From Prochlorococcus sp. AG-402-K16 (GTDB lineage Bacteria; Cyanobacteriota; Cyanobacteriia; PCC-6307; Cyanobiaceae): 64,000 bases of DNA. A program made the translations under genes and the position numbers. How positions within the stretch are numbered: position 1 is the first letter of the stretch; each line of letters begins with the position of its first letter. The notes beneath the pieces were generated by a model that saw only the letters and a list, made by a program, of their open reading frames with translations, searched no databases and was not told the DNA's origin. The DNA lies in assembly GCA_003216795.1 (NCBI GenBank), contig QCIH01000001.1, positions 62,001 to 126,000 on the forward strand. The letters run 5' to 3'. Shown piece by piece: positions 41,140-50,577 of the stretch.

Positions 41140-41658
41140 ATGAAATTTTTTAGGTTTTTAAAATATTTTTTATGCATAACTTTTTCTTTCTTAGTGTTAT
41201 CCTCTCCAGTTTTTGCTGGGGCTAATGTTGCTGTCAAAGGAGAAGGAGATGAAGTACCAAGTTATGTAAGATCTAATATTACAGGATATAATTTCCATGG
41301 AGAGGATCTTCATTTGTCTTCTATAGCTGGAGCAGTGGCAAGAGACGCAGATTTTAGTGATGTTGATTTACATGGGACAACCTTAACCCTATCTGATTTA
41401 AAAGGTTCTAATTTAAATGGAATCGACCTGACTGATACTCTTTCTGATCGAGTTAATTTCCAAAAAACAGATCTTAGAAATGCTGTTTTAATAAATATGA
41501 TCGCCTCAGGTAGCAGTTTTGCGGGAGCTCAAATAGAAGGAGCAGATTTTTCTTACGCTATTCTTGACAGCGAAGACCAAAGAAATCTTTGTGAAATTGC
41601 TGATGGGATCAATCCCACAACAGGAGTTTCAACAAGAGAAAGTCTTGAGTGTAGTTAG
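41140..41658 (+). CDS. Secreted pentapeptide-repeat protein, 172 aa
   Basis: A Sec signal peptide (FFRFLKYFLCITFSFLVLSS, cleavage after FAGA) precedes a series of pentapeptide repeats of A(D/N)LXX type: DADFSDVDLHGTTLTLSDLKGSNLNGIDLTDT, then RVNFQKTDLRNAVLINM and FAGAQIEGADFS. It forms a right-handed quadrilateral beta-helix. Such lumenal proteins (TL17/TL15-like) exist in thylakoids of plants and cyanobacteria. It stands alone. Two cysteines near the end. Confidence 0.85.
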   Translation: MKFFRFLKYFLCITFSFLVLSSPVFAGANVAVKGEGDEVPSYVRSNITGYNFHGEDLHLSSIAGAVARDADFSDVDLHGTTLTLSDLKGSNLNGIDLTDTLSDRVNFQKTDLRNAVLINMIASGSSFAGAQIEGADFSYAILDSEDQRNLCEIADGINPTTGVSTRESLECS

Positions 41659-41682
41659 AACTAAAACTATAAGTAAACTTTT

Positions 41683-42036
41683 TTATAAATAAACTTTCTT
41701 ACCATTATTAAATTTATAAATCCTTTGTTCATCATCTTGAAATATCATTTCACCATTTAATTTGGATTTCTTAAATTTTGAAAGCCTTGCTCTGTGAATA
41801 TTAGATTTCTTATTAATATTTTCTTCGTTATCATAGCTCCCAATATAGATATTTATATTGGGGTTTGAAAAGGTTTTTTCTTCCTCTCTTAAAAAAATTC
41901 TTTCAATATTTGTTTGCGTGCTTTGAAGTTTATTTTTAAATTTGTTTAATTTTATGTTCTTTGGTTTTTTAGATTTAATTTTTTTGTAGACCAAAAAAAT
42001 AATTCCTAAAATTAGAAAAAATAAAAATATATTCAT
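41683..42036 (-). CDS. Membrane-anchored basic protein, 117 aa
   Basis: An N-terminal span (about 2-15, IFLFFLILGIIFLVYKK) is followed by a basic, helical domain and a C-terminal strand-rich patch (GEMIFQDDEQRIYKFNNG). Three bases separate it from the next upstream gene on the same strand. No family recognised. Confidence 0.5.
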   Translation of the reverse strand: MNIFLFFLILGIIFLVYKKIKSKKPKNIKLNKFKNKLQSTQTNIERIFLREEEKTFSNPNINIYIGSYDNEENINKKSNIHRARLSKFKKSKLNGEMIFQDDEQRIYKFNNGKKVYL

Positions 42037-42039
42037 TAA

Positions 42040-42231
42040 CTATTTAATTTTTATTTTAATATCTACGCCTAAGTTACTTTTAGTAGTTAATATTTCTTTT
42101 CTTAAGATTCCATAAGTAAAAATTCTAGATAAAGTTTTCAAAGATTTAAAAACCAAAAAAACAGTAAATAAAAAGAAAACAATAATATTTTCTACAAGAA
42201 TATTTTTATTTTTATTATCTAGATTGCTCAT
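42040..42231 (-). CDS. Small single-span membrane protein, 63 aa
   Basis: The span covers about 15-30 (IIVFFLFTVFLVFKSL) with polar ends and a basic tail (KEILTTKSNLGVDIKIKIK). It is immediately upstream of the 117-aa gene and 16 bases downstream of the PfkB gene. No family recognised. Confidence 0.45.
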   Translation of the reverse strand: MSNLDNKNKNILVENIIVFFLFTVFLVFKSLKTLSRIFTYGILRKEILTTKSNLGVDIKIKIK

Positions 42232-42247
42232 GTAAGTGTTAATTCAA

Positions 42248-43117
42248 TTATTTTTCATCATTATTTGCATATGGTCCGAAAAATTCACTAGCGTCTCTTC
42301 CCATTACTTTAGCAAGATTTAAACTTTTATCTATATCCCATTTGGATGCCATTCCATAAAGAATACCCGCAGCAAAAGAATCACCACATCCATAAGAATC
42401 AACCTTTAATTTTTTGTTTTTAAGAGCCTTATATCTTCCTCCTGGGAATATTATGCCGCCCTTCTCTCCCTCCGTTTTAATAGTATATTTGGGTTTTAAC
42501 GATAATTCAGAAAAAGAAAAAACTTCTCCGGGATCAAGATTACTGCCTATTAATCCATCTAAAAGAACATTTGAATTATTAATTGTATTTAATCCTACCC
42601 TTGGTGTTGTACACAGTATTGAAGCTGATCTAGCCATTTTAAAAATCTCAGAATCAGATGCAGTAATAAAAATTCCGTCCATTTTTTTTAAAATGTTCCA
42701 TTCTAAATTGTCTTTATAAGTTGGAGCTAACCTTTCTCCAATAACTGTTATTGCTCTTTCACCTTGAGAGTCAATTAAACTAAATCCTCTTCTAGTTGGT
42801 TTGTCACGCCAAGCTACATGCAACTTAATTCCCATATTTGAGAGAATCTTGAAACACTTATCTCCATAATCATCATTACCTAATGACGTAAAAAAATGAA
42901 TTTGGTTTAAAGTTAAATCAGAAAGTATTTTCGCGATAATAGATCCACCACCAGCTGGATACTCAAGGGACTTTTCAGAATGAGAAATGACTCCGGGTTT
43001 TGGTAATTGATCAACCTTTAAAAAATTTATCCACTCAACATGACCAACAACGGCAAAATTTAAATCTCCTTTTTTAAATTTATAGTCTTCAACTTTATTA
43101 TTCTTTTCAACAACCAT
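42248..43117 (-). CDS. PfkB-family carbohydrate/nucleoside kinase
   Basis: This 289-residue ribokinase-like enzyme has an N-terminal strand plus AGGGSIIAKILSDL, and the substrate and catalytic motif DSYGCGDSFAAGILYGMAS (ribokinase PS00584-like, with Asp as the base). It would phosphorylate a sugar or nucleoside with ATP. The exact substrate is not read. Cytoplasmic. Confidence 0.85.
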   Translation of the reverse strand: MVVEKNNKVEDYKFKKGDLNFAVVGHVEWINFLKVDQLPKPGVISHSEKSLEYPAGGGSIIAKILSDLTLNQIHFFTSLGNDDYGDKCFKILSNMGIKLHVAWRDKPTRRGFSLIDSQGERAITVIGERLAPTYKDNLEWNILKKMDGIFITASDSEIFKMARSASILCTTPRVGLNTINNSNVLLDGLIGSNLDPGEVFSFSELSLKPKYTIKTEGEKGGIIFPGGRYKALKNKKLKVDSYGCGDSFAAGILYGMASKWDIDKSLNLAKVMGRDASEFFGPYANNDEK

Positions 43118-43158
43118 AAGCTTTTAAATACTATTATTAAAAGAAATATTTTTGACAA

Positions 43159-43530
43159 GTGAATTTATTTAACATTTTAAAAGATAATAAACAGATACTA
43201 TCTTTTCTTTACCTTTTTCTATCAATTTTGGGAGCTGTTCTGCCAATGTTAGCAAATTTCGAATTTGCTAGAGAATATGGAAACAGCTTTGATATAAATA
43301 ACTTCATTTCTTTAGCGAATGCAAACCCTGCAGCTCAGTCAATTTCAAGAGACTTATTAGTAGGTGCAAGCGCTATTTTTATATGGATAGTAAATGAATC
43401 AAAAAAACTAAACATGAAGAATATGTGGGTTGTATACATTGGAACTTTTCTTATAGCCTTCGCATTCTCTGCACCTTTTTTCTTATTTCTGAGAGAGAGA
43501 AGAATTATTGAATTAGAAAAGATTAATTAA
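43159..43530 (+). CDS. DUF2834-like membrane protein, 123 aa (GTG start)
   Basis: The N-terminal FLYLFLSILGAVLPMLANFEFAR and the later DLLVGASAIFIWIVNESKKLNM and FLIAFAFSAPFFLFLRERRI follow the three-span DUF2834 layout. It is an inner-membrane or thylakoid protein of unknown role. The GTG at 43159 is the only good start. Its end overlaps the convergent MFS gene by 4 bases. Confidence 0.7.
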   Translation: MNLFNILKDNKQILSFLYLFLSILGAVLPMLANFEFAREYGNSFDINNFISLANANPAAQSISRDLLVGASAIFIWIVNESKKLNMKNMWVVYIGTFLIAFAFSAPFFLFLRERRIIELEKIN

Positions 43531-44756
43531 AATAATCTCTTAAATAGAATTGTAAAGGAAATAAAGCAACAACAAGAAATTGAAAGCCAGATTATTGAAG
43601 CATAACCAAATAGATCTAATATGCGTCCTGAAATAAATGGTCCAAAAAAATAACCCATAGCGAAACATTGTGATAATAGAGCAAGTGCAAAACCTTTTTT
43701 ATTTGAAGGAGCTATTCTGAAAACGACATCTGTTGATGTTGGAAGAAATGAAGCAGTCCCTAAACTTACTAAAATCAATGCCAAAGAAATTAAATAAAAC
43801 GCTGGGATATTTAAATAACTAGAAATAAATAATAAAAATGAAGCGAAAGTGAAATTTATTAAACTAAATTTCAAGCCAAATAATCTTTCTTTCTTAGATA
43901 TCCAAGAACCTACAGGCCATTGTAAAAACAACAATAAAATTAACTGAATAGAAATGATAAGACTAATAAATTCTTTGCTTAATGCATTACGATATATTCC
44001 ACCTTTAACAAGATCCAGAGGCAAAGTTACTTGTATCAAGGCTAAAGAGGTAGTTATCAATAAAATAGATAAAATTATTATGGTTGAATTTTTATTCCAT
44101 TTCAATTGTTCCTGATTAATTGGATCTACTAATTTTTTTTGAAAATTTTCTAAGTTTCTTTTTATAGAAGAACTATTTCTAGATATTAAATAAGTGATAG
44201 CTAACATGCAAAATATATCATTTATAAATATTGATTTAGAGTACAAAAAATTCGTCATATACCCCCCTAAGAATACCCCTAGAAATATTCCTAAAGCTTC
44301 CGAACTTCTAACAAGGGCATAAGCTTTACGTGTTTCGATAGGATGACAAAAGTAGGGCACCCCAAACTCGGCAGCAGGCCAATATATTCCTGCAGCAGCC
44401 CCAACAAGTGATTGTCCAATTATGTACAAAAAAGTATCTCTTGAAAAAATTAGGCATAAGCTAGCGGCAATACTTAGTATTGAAGAAATAATTATCGGAA
44501 ATTGTATTTTTCCCGTTTTATTAAGATAATTACCTGTAAAGAGTCTTGTTACGGTTCCTATTATTGCTGAAATGGTAAATCCCAGGCCAATATCTGTCGC
44601 CGATAATCCTAGGTTATTAAAAATAAGTGATGTTAAATAAATAACACCTCCTGCTCCAAATGCAGCGAAAAATCTTATCTTGGTTATTAACCTCAAATGA
44701 TAAGGAAATTGAATCCACCAATTTTTGCTAATTTGTAAACTATTTGGACTAATCAC
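43527..44756 (-). CDS. MFS transporter, 409 aa
   Basis: About twelve spans are visible, with the MFS features GGVIYLTSLIFNNLGLSATD near the start and the loop LFTGNYLNKTGKIQFP (motif A-like G...D/N-K...G.). The second half repeats the pattern (ILVSLGTASFLPTS). Substrate unknown. The GTG at 44756 is used; it lies 2 bases from the divergent GTG of the hydrolase gene. Confidence 0.8.
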   Translation of the reverse strand: MISPNSLQISKNWWIQFPYHLRLITKIRFFAAFGAGGVIYLTSLIFNNLGLSATDIGLGFTISAIIGTVTRLFTGNYLNKTGKIQFPIIISSILSIAASLCLIFSRDTFLYIIGQSLVGAAAGIYWPAAEFGVPYFCHPIETRKAYALVRSSEALGIFLGVFLGGYMTNFLYSKSIFINDIFCMLAITYLISRNSSSIKRNLENFQKKLVDPINQEQLKWNKNSTIIILSILLITTSLALIQVTLPLDLVKGGIYRNALSKEFISLIISIQLILLLFLQWPVGSWISKKERLFGLKFSLINFTFASFLLFISSYLNIPAFYLISLALILVSLGTASFLPTSTDVVFRIAPSNKKGFALALLSQCFAMGYFFGPFISGRILDLFGYASIIWLSISCCCFISFTILFKRLF

Positions 44757-44758
44757 TA

Positions 44759-46309
44759 GTGAAATTCATTTTTATAATTTTTTTTAGTTTTTGTGGTGTA
44801 TTTTTTAATAATGGTTTAAAGGCTGCTGAAAAGATAAATATTAAGTTTGAAGAGATGGAAATCCCTCTTACTATAGAACAATTATCAAAATTAGAAAAAT
44901 ACAAAGATGATTCAACAGAATTAATAGATTGGTTAAAAAAAAATGGATTTATAAGAGTTTTTGAATTATCAAAATTTTTAGAATTTCCAGTTTTCAAAGA
45001 AGAGGGATTAAATAGAGAAATATTAAGAAGTTGGATAGGGCGTAAAATTCTTACAGAATTAAGCAAAAGTATTAAAGTTCCAAATGACAATAATGGAACA
45101 GAAATATATAACACTATAGAAAATTTATTAGATCAAAAAAAAGAAGTTTCAACTTTAGACATCATAAAGGCATTACCATCGGAAGAAATTGCACTAGATA
45201 TTGATAATCTAATTTTAATAATTTCATCTTGGAAAAATGAATTATCAATGCAACAAGAACTGTTGTCCAAATTAAATCAACTTGAAAGAACTAAACAAAA
45301 TGCCTTTAAAAATACTGAAAAAAAATCAACTAGCGATCTAATAAAAATTGAAAAAAAAATTTATGCTCCTCACCGAGTTAAACCTTTTGAAATTGAAATA
45401 TGGAAAAGCAAAAAAACAAATTTTGATAAAGAATTGATAATATTTATGCCAGGACTTGGAGGCGAAATTAATAATTTCAAATGGATAGGTAACGAATTAG
45501 CTAGAAGAGGCTGGCCGATATTATTCATAGATCATAGAGGGAGTAATTTAGAATCATTCATAGAAGTACTCGATGGTAAGGGAACAATACCAGGGAGTGC
45601 AGACTTTTACTTATATAGAATTAAAGATTTAAATGCTGTATTGAAAGCTCATGAAAATGGAGAATTTGGTTTACCTAATAATTCTTATATTTTAATGGGG
45701 CATTCACTTGGTGCTTTAATAGCACTTTTATATGAAGGCAAGAAACCTACTGATCAACTTGAGAAAAAATGTGATTCGGCATTAAAAGACTTTGCGGTAA
45801 CAAATTTATCAAAATTACTTCAATGTCAGTTGAGTGAAATACCATTCCCTAAGAAAAATAACACTAACAAGGCCAGTGCCATAATAGGTTTTAATTCATT
45901 TGGAAGTCTAGTATGGCCAAAAGAAAATAGTACAGGAATTAAAGCACCAACTCTTCTGATAGGTGGTACTTATGACCTTATTACACCGTTAATGAATGAA
46001 CAATTTAGAGTTTTTTATGCTTTAGATAATCCATCAAATAGATTTCTAATTATTGAAGGAGCAAGTCATTTCTCTCCAATAAGAATTAATAAAAGCTATG
46101 AAGAAAATAATGACCTCTTCAAAATAAGTGAATCTTTTATTGGTTCAGAGCCAATATTAGTACAAGATTTATCTACTAAATTTATAGTTGAATTTTTAAA
46201 AAATATTAAAGACCAAAAGATCCCTAATGTAGTTAAAAACCAAAGAGATTTGGGACTTGACTTCCATCTTTTAGATCTTGAAACGATAAAAGAAATTTCC
46301 GAAAATTAG
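44759..46309 (+). CDS. Alpha/beta hydrolase with N-terminal DUF1400 domain
   Basis: The 516-residue protein begins with a signal peptide (about 1-22, FIIFFSFCGVFFNNGLKA), then the helical DUF1400 domain common in cyanobacterial lipase-like proteins (IPLTIEQLSKLEKYKDD). A hydrolase core follows with MPGLGGEINNFKW, the nucleophile elbow ILMGHSLGALIALL (Ser) and a C-terminal EGASHFSPI (His). It is probably a periplasmic or lumenal lipase/esterase. The GTG start is 2 bases from the divergent MFS start. Its end overlaps the dppB-like gene by 4 bases. Confidence 0.8.
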   Translation: MKFIFIIFFSFCGVFFNNGLKAAEKINIKFEEMEIPLTIEQLSKLEKYKDDSTELIDWLKKNGFIRVFELSKFLEFPVFKEEGLNREILRSWIGRKILTELSKSIKVPNDNNGTEIYNTIENLLDQKKEVSTLDIIKALPSEEIALDIDNLILIISSWKNELSMQQELLSKLNQLERTKQNAFKNTEKKSTSDLIKIEKKIYAPHRVKPFEIEIWKSKKTNFDKELIIFMPGLGGEINNFKWIGNELARRGWPILFIDHRGSNLESFIEVLDGKGTIPGSADFYLYRIKDLNAVLKAHENGEFGLPNNSYILMGHSLGALIALLYEGKKPTDQLEKKCDSALKDFAVTNLSKLLQCQLSEIPFPKKNNTNKASAIIGFNSFGSLVWPKENSTGIKAPTLLIGGTYDLITPLMNEQFRVFYALDNPSNRFLIIEGASHFSPIRINKSYEENNDLFKISESFIGSEPILVQDLSTKFIVEFLKNIKDQKIPNVVKNQRDLGLDFHLLDLETIKEISEN

Positions 46310-47328
46310 TACTCTATTCGTGGATCTAAATATGCGATTAAAATATCCACGAAGAGATTTAGAGAGACTATAAGCATAGAGGTAAAAATTACAATTCCTT
46401 GAACCAAGGTATAGTCTCTTTGCGAAATAGCTTCATGTAATCTTAAAGCTATACCTGGCCATGAGAAAGTCACCTCGAACAAAAGAGCACCTCCTGCTAA
46501 AGAGGCCATAGTCAAGCCAGAAATAGTGACAATTGGCAATAGAGCATTAGGCAATGCATGGTTTAAAAATATTTTTTTCCTCGATATTCCTCTACATAAA
46601 GCAGCATTTACATAATCACTTTTTAATGTCTTATCCAAATTTACTCTTAATGAGCGGCTGAATATACCACTTAATAAAAAGCCAAGGGTAATCGAAGGAA
46701 GTGCGAGATGATAAAGACTATCTTTCAAGGCAATAATATTATTTGAAAGAATACTATCTAAAACTAGAAAACCTGTAATTTGGGGTTGTTGCTGAAATAT
46801 AGGAAATCTACCTCCAATTGGGGAAATATTAAAAAATACAGAAAATAATAATTGAGCTAACATTGCACCCCAAAAAGGAGGGATCGCATATGTTGCAATT
46901 CCTAATATTCTCGCAATATAATCAGTCTTTTTCCCTCTATTTCTTAAGCCAATTAATCCCAATGGAAATCCTATTAGTATGGCACTTAATATTGAAAAGA
47001 ATCCAAGCTCAAGACTTGCAGGGAATGACTTTATAATAATATTAAGGACTGGCTCTTGGGTACTAAGAGATTGGCCAAAATCTAAGTGCAATATATTTTT
47101 AATATATGAAAAATATTGATTGATTAAAGGTTCATTTAGCCCCAATTTATTTCTTAGAAATTCCCTAGAAACCTCATCTGCACCAGATCCAAGTATGGCA
47201 TCGACAGGATCGCCAGGAGCAACTCTTAATAAAATAAAAACTAATGAAGAAATTATCCATAACATTATCGGTATTAATGAAATTTTTAATAAGGAATAAT
47301 TTAGTAGTTTATTTAAATTTCTACTCAT
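46306..47328 (-). CDS. Peptide/nickel-type ABC permease (DppB/OppB-like)
   Basis: The 340-residue permease has about six spans and the classic BPD motif near the C-terminal third (ALCRGISRKKIFLNHALPNAL). The N-terminus VLRVAPGDPVDAILG matches DppB. It forms half of the channel for a peptide or similar solute. No partner DppC or ATPase is visible here. Its start overlaps the binding-protein gene end by 8 bases. Confidence 0.85.
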   Translation of the reverse strand: MSRNLNKLLNYSLLKISLIPIMLWIISSLVFILLRVAPGDPVDAILGSGADEVSREFLRNKLGLNEPLINQYFSYIKNILHLDFGQSLSTQEPVLNIIIKSFPASLELGFFSILSAILIGFPLGLIGLRNRGKKTDYIARILGIATYAIPPFWGAMLAQLLFSVFFNISPIGGRFPIFQQQPQITGFLVLDSILSNNIIALKDSLYHLALPSITLGFLLSGIFSRSLRVNLDKTLKSDYVNAALCRGISRKKIFLNHALPNALLPIVTISGLTMASLAGGALLFEVTFSWPGIALRLHEAISQRDYTLVQGIVIFTSMLIVSLNLFVDILIAYLDPRIEY

Positions 47329-48892
47329 TAATTAACTGAAGATCACTCAATGAAATTATTCCTGCGCCATTAAAAATAGGTTTTGATATTTTATTTTGTG
47401 ACCATGCTTTTTGAGAGGAGATCCAAATAGGAATATAAGGTATTGAACTTGCTGCTATTTTTTCAATTTCAACAAGTTTTTTTAATCTTTTAATTCCACT
47501 AATTTTTTCACTCTCAAGAAATAAACTTTCCACTTTATTAGATCCCCAAAAACTACCGCTGTAAACTGATTCTCCTTTTTTACATATGCCGTCAACTATT
47601 TCATTACAACTTAAAAGAGGGGTAAGATAAGCCTCTGGATCTGAATAAGCCCCAGTCCAATCGAGAAGAACTGCCGTATAAATTCCTAAACTTAGATTCT
47701 TATAAACTGTTGTAGATTCAACCCCATTGAGTTCAATATCAATACAATCATTCAAAGAATTTTTAATTTCTTCCTGCCATGTCAGAGCAATAAGCTTGTC
47801 AGCTGGTACATTCGATCTATAAGTAAGGGGTATTTTTAGAATATTTCCATTGCAATAATTTTCTTTTTGCAATAATCTTCTCGCTTCTAAATAATCATAT
47901 TTAGGCCACAGTTCTTGATTATCTTTTTTTAGTATCGGAGGAATAATTGATCTAGATGGTTTCCTAAATCCATAACTTACTTTCTCACTAATCAATTTTC
48001 TATTAAGACTTTTTGCCAAAGCCAATCTTAAATTAAGATTACTTAAGGGATAAGAACTAGTTTTAAGGCTTATAAAACTTAATTCAGTGAAAGGGCTATT
48101 ACCTTCATTAAACTGTTTATTTTTGCTTAAATCATTTAAACTTTTTCTCTGACTATCATCAATTGAATTTGATAAAAGCACGTCAATTTGTTTACTTTTT
48201 AAAGCCCCAAAAAGAGATGATGAATTTGAATAGCCCACAAAATTAACGCCGTTATTTAAGGGCTTTTCACCCCAATAATTCAAATATGGGTCAATTGATT
48301 GAACTTCATTAGAAAAACTGGTCAGCACATACTTGCCTGTACCAACAAATTTTTCATTTAGAAACTTATCAGAATATTGTTTGTAAAATGTAGGAGATAT
48401 TGGAGTTAAATTTACTGATGTGAGTAAACCATTTAAAGAACTTGATGGTTTATTCAAGTTTATTATGACTGAATATTCACTTGGCGTTTCTATTGATTTA
48501 ATCTTATTTCCTAAAATATAGTTCATTGTTCCAATCCTTTTGAATCTATCAAAGGTAAACTTCATAGCATTTGAGTTAAATGCAGTTCCATCGTGAAAGA
48601 AAACATTCTTTCTTAAATTGATAGTTATTTGAAGTCTATCCTTTGAAATAACTGGCATCCCGGAGGCCAATTCAGGTATTAATTCTCCATTAGAATTTAA
48701 TTCATATAATGTGTCTCCAAGAGAACTAATTAATTGAATTGCTTTAAGAGTACTTGCTCTAGCTGGATCTAAAGATTCAATTTTTCCAGAACTTGCTACT
48801 ATGATTTTTTTAGATATTCTTTTTGAGCCGCAAGAATTCTGCAAAAAAGAAATTATAATTATAAATATTGATAAAACAATTTTTTTTTTCAT
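47321..48892 (-). CDS. Extracellular solute-binding protein, family 5 (peptide-type)
   Basis: The 523-residue SBP5 protein has a lipoprotein-like N-terminus (IISFLQNSCGS, possible lipobox Cys21). It also has the family markers ASTLKAIQLISSLGDTLYE, MPVISKDRLQITINLRKNVFFHDG and GTGKYVLTSF. It delivers a peptide or other solute to the adjacent DppB-like permease. The ligand is not determined. Confidence 0.85.
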   Translation of the reverse strand: MKKKIVLSIFIIIISFLQNSCGSKRISKKIIVASSGKIESLDPARASTLKAIQLISSLGDTLYELNSNGELIPELASGMPVISKDRLQITINLRKNVFFHDGTAFNSNAMKFTFDRFKRIGTMNYILGNKIKSIETPSEYSVIINLNKPSSSLNGLLTSVNLTPISPTFYKQYSDKFLNEKFVGTGKYVLTSFSNEVQSIDPYLNYWGEKPLNNGVNFVGYSNSSSLFGALKSKQIDVLLSNSIDDSQRKSLNDLSKNKQFNEGNSPFTELSFISLKTSSYPLSNLNLRLALAKSLNRKLISEKVSYGFRKPSRSIIPPILKKDNQELWPKYDYLEARRLLQKENYCNGNILKIPLTYRSNVPADKLIALTWQEEIKNSLNDCIDIELNGVESTTVYKNLSLGIYTAVLLDWTGAYSDPEAYLTPLLSCNEIVDGICKKGESVYSGSFWGSNKVESLFLESEKISGIKRLKKLVEIEKIAASSIPYIPIWISSQKAWSQNKISKPIFNGAGIISLSDLQLINE

Positions 48893-48909
48893 ATTTCCTT
48901 AGTTCTTAA

Positions 48910-49161
48910 TTATTCTGAAGAATTATTTGAGCAGAAAATTTGTAAGGTTATTTGACTAATTTCTAAAGCAAATGTTTTTTTAGAATTACAAGCAAAAGGC
49001 CACTCTCTCACCCAACAAATTTCTTTACCTCTATTTAAACCAATTACTTGAAAAGTCTTATTGCTATTTTTAATTTTTACACAAGCACCTTTATAAAGGT
49101 TTTCAGAAAAAATTAAATTATTATTTTCATTATTATTATCTAGTAGTTTTGAATAAATCAT
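48910..49161 (-). CDS. Conserved hypothetical protein, about 83 aa
   Basis: A small soluble protein with four cysteines (GACVKIK; KEICWVRE; FACNSK; FCSNN) and a Trp-rich middle (ICWVREWPFACNSK). Beta-rich by appearance. I chose the ATG at 49161; an upstream GTG at 49182 is possible. It lies 17 bases upstream of the SBP5 gene on the same strand. Confidence 0.5.
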   Translation of the reverse strand: MIYSKLLDNNNENNNLIFSENLYKGACVKIKNSNKTFQVIGLNRGKEICWVREWPFACNSKKTFALEISQITLQIFCSNNSSE

Positions 49162-49231
49162 TAAGGTGCTAAAACCAAACACTTACTTTCTTCGGTTTAA
49201 CAAGCTATAAAGAAATTTGCAAACTATTTTT

Positions 49232-50533
49232 TTAAATACAACTTAATTGACTTGCAATAAACTTGACTTCATTTAGGGAATTTATTTCATCTTTCGATCT
49301 CTCAAAATCTCCATTATTCACCTCATGAGTAATAACGACAATTTCAGCTTTGTCCTCACTCGCATCGAGTTGAACAATTGATTCGATTGATACATTATTC
49401 TTTCCAAAAATATCTCCAATCTTTCCTATTACACCTGGACTATCAAGACAAATAATTCTAAGGTAATTTTTTTTATTTATTTGTGAAGATTGGATGATAT
49501 GACAGTTTCTCCAGAAATAAAAAGATAATAATGGATCGATTGAATTACTATTTTTTCCTGAGGCGGCGTGCAGATTTAATATATCTGACACTACTGATGC
49601 AGCAGTTGGGCCACTCCCTGCACCTGGACCATATAACATTATCTCTCCGAGAGGATCAGCCTCTATCAATAAGGCATTATTAACTCCCTTAACTGTTGCC
49701 AATGGATGAGATTTAGGAATCAAAGAAGGTCCTACCCAAATATTCAAAGCGAGTGAATCATTACTATTAATTTGCCCCCTTTCGGAAAGCGCTAAAAGTT
49801 TTATTTCAAACCCCAATTTATTGGCATATTCGATATCCTTTAGATTAATTTTACTAATACCCTCAGAATGAATCTCCTCTCTTTTGATTTTCCCTCCAAA
49901 AGCAAGTTCACTAAGAATTGAAATCTTATCAGCAGCATCATGGCCCTCAACATCTGCAGTTGGATCGAATTCTGCATAACCAAGGCTTTGAGCCAATTTT
50001 AAGGTCTCCTTGTAATCAGCTTTTTCATTTGTCATCTTTGAAAGAATAAAATTTGTTGTGCCATTTATTATCCCAACCATTTTTTTTATGCTGTTACTTT
50101 TTAATGATCTTTTTAAGGGTTCAATTATAGGAATCCCCCCGCAAACTGCCGCCTCTGACAATATATAAACTCCTTCTTTAGATGCAGTTTTATATATTTC
50201 TTCTCCATATCTTGCAATAACTGCTTTATTTGCTGTAACAACAGATTTACCTAATTTTAATGCTTGCAGAATAATATCTTTCGCCAAATCAACCCCACCC
50301 ATTACTTCAACAATTACATCTATAGAGGGGTCATTAATTAGTTTAAATGGATCATCAGTTAATAAATTATTATCTAGCTCAATATCCCTTTTTTTATTAA
50401 GATCTTTAACTGCTATTTTGACAACTTCTATTTCTTTTAGAATTGGATGTAAATCAACTTCAGAACTTAATATTTGATAAATCCCTGAACCTACAGTTCC
50501 AAAACCTACAAGCCCAATTTTGCATTTTCTCAT
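49232..50533 (-). CDS. hom: Homoserine dehydrogenase
   Basis: This 433-residue enzyme reduces aspartate semialdehyde to homoserine in threonine and methionine synthesis. The Rossmann motif GFGTVGSGIYQIL is at the start. VTANKAVIARYGEEIY, EAAVCGGIPIIEPLKRSL and GIINGTTNFILSKM are the catalytic blocks, and the FDPTADVEGHDAADKISIL segment is intact. A C-terminal ACT-like domain (SPGVIGKIGDIFGKNNVSIE) suggests feedback control by an amino acid, as usual in the family. It is codirectional with sufE upstream. Confidence 0.95.
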   Translation of the reverse strand: MRKCKIGLVGFGTVGSGIYQILSSEVDLHPILKEIEVVKIAVKDLNKKRDIELDNNLLTDDPFKLINDPSIDVIVEVMGGVDLAKDIILQALKLGKSVVTANKAVIARYGEEIYKTASKEGVYILSEAAVCGGIPIIEPLKRSLKSNSIKKMVGIINGTTNFILSKMTNEKADYKETLKLAQSLGYAEFDPTADVEGHDAADKISILSELAFGGKIKREEIHSEGISKINLKDIEYANKLGFEIKLLALSERGQINSNDSLALNIWVGPSLIPKSHPLATVKGVNNALLIEADPLGEIMLYGPGAGSGPTAASVVSDILNLHAASGKNSNSIDPLLSFYFWRNCHIIQSSQINKKNYLRIICLDSPGVIGKIGDIFGKNNVSIESIVQLDASEDKAEIVVITHEVNNGDFERSKDEINSLNEVKFIASQLSCI

Positions 50534-50577
50534 TTTTTACTTCTTTTTACTTTGAGTTTAATTTTATATTATTGGGC

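Noticed and set aside
44749..45114. Minus-strand 121-codon frame over the hydrolase start
   Set aside because: It lies opposite the DUF1400 hydrolase coding sequence, shows Ser/Asn/Leu low-complexity and has no recognisable domain.
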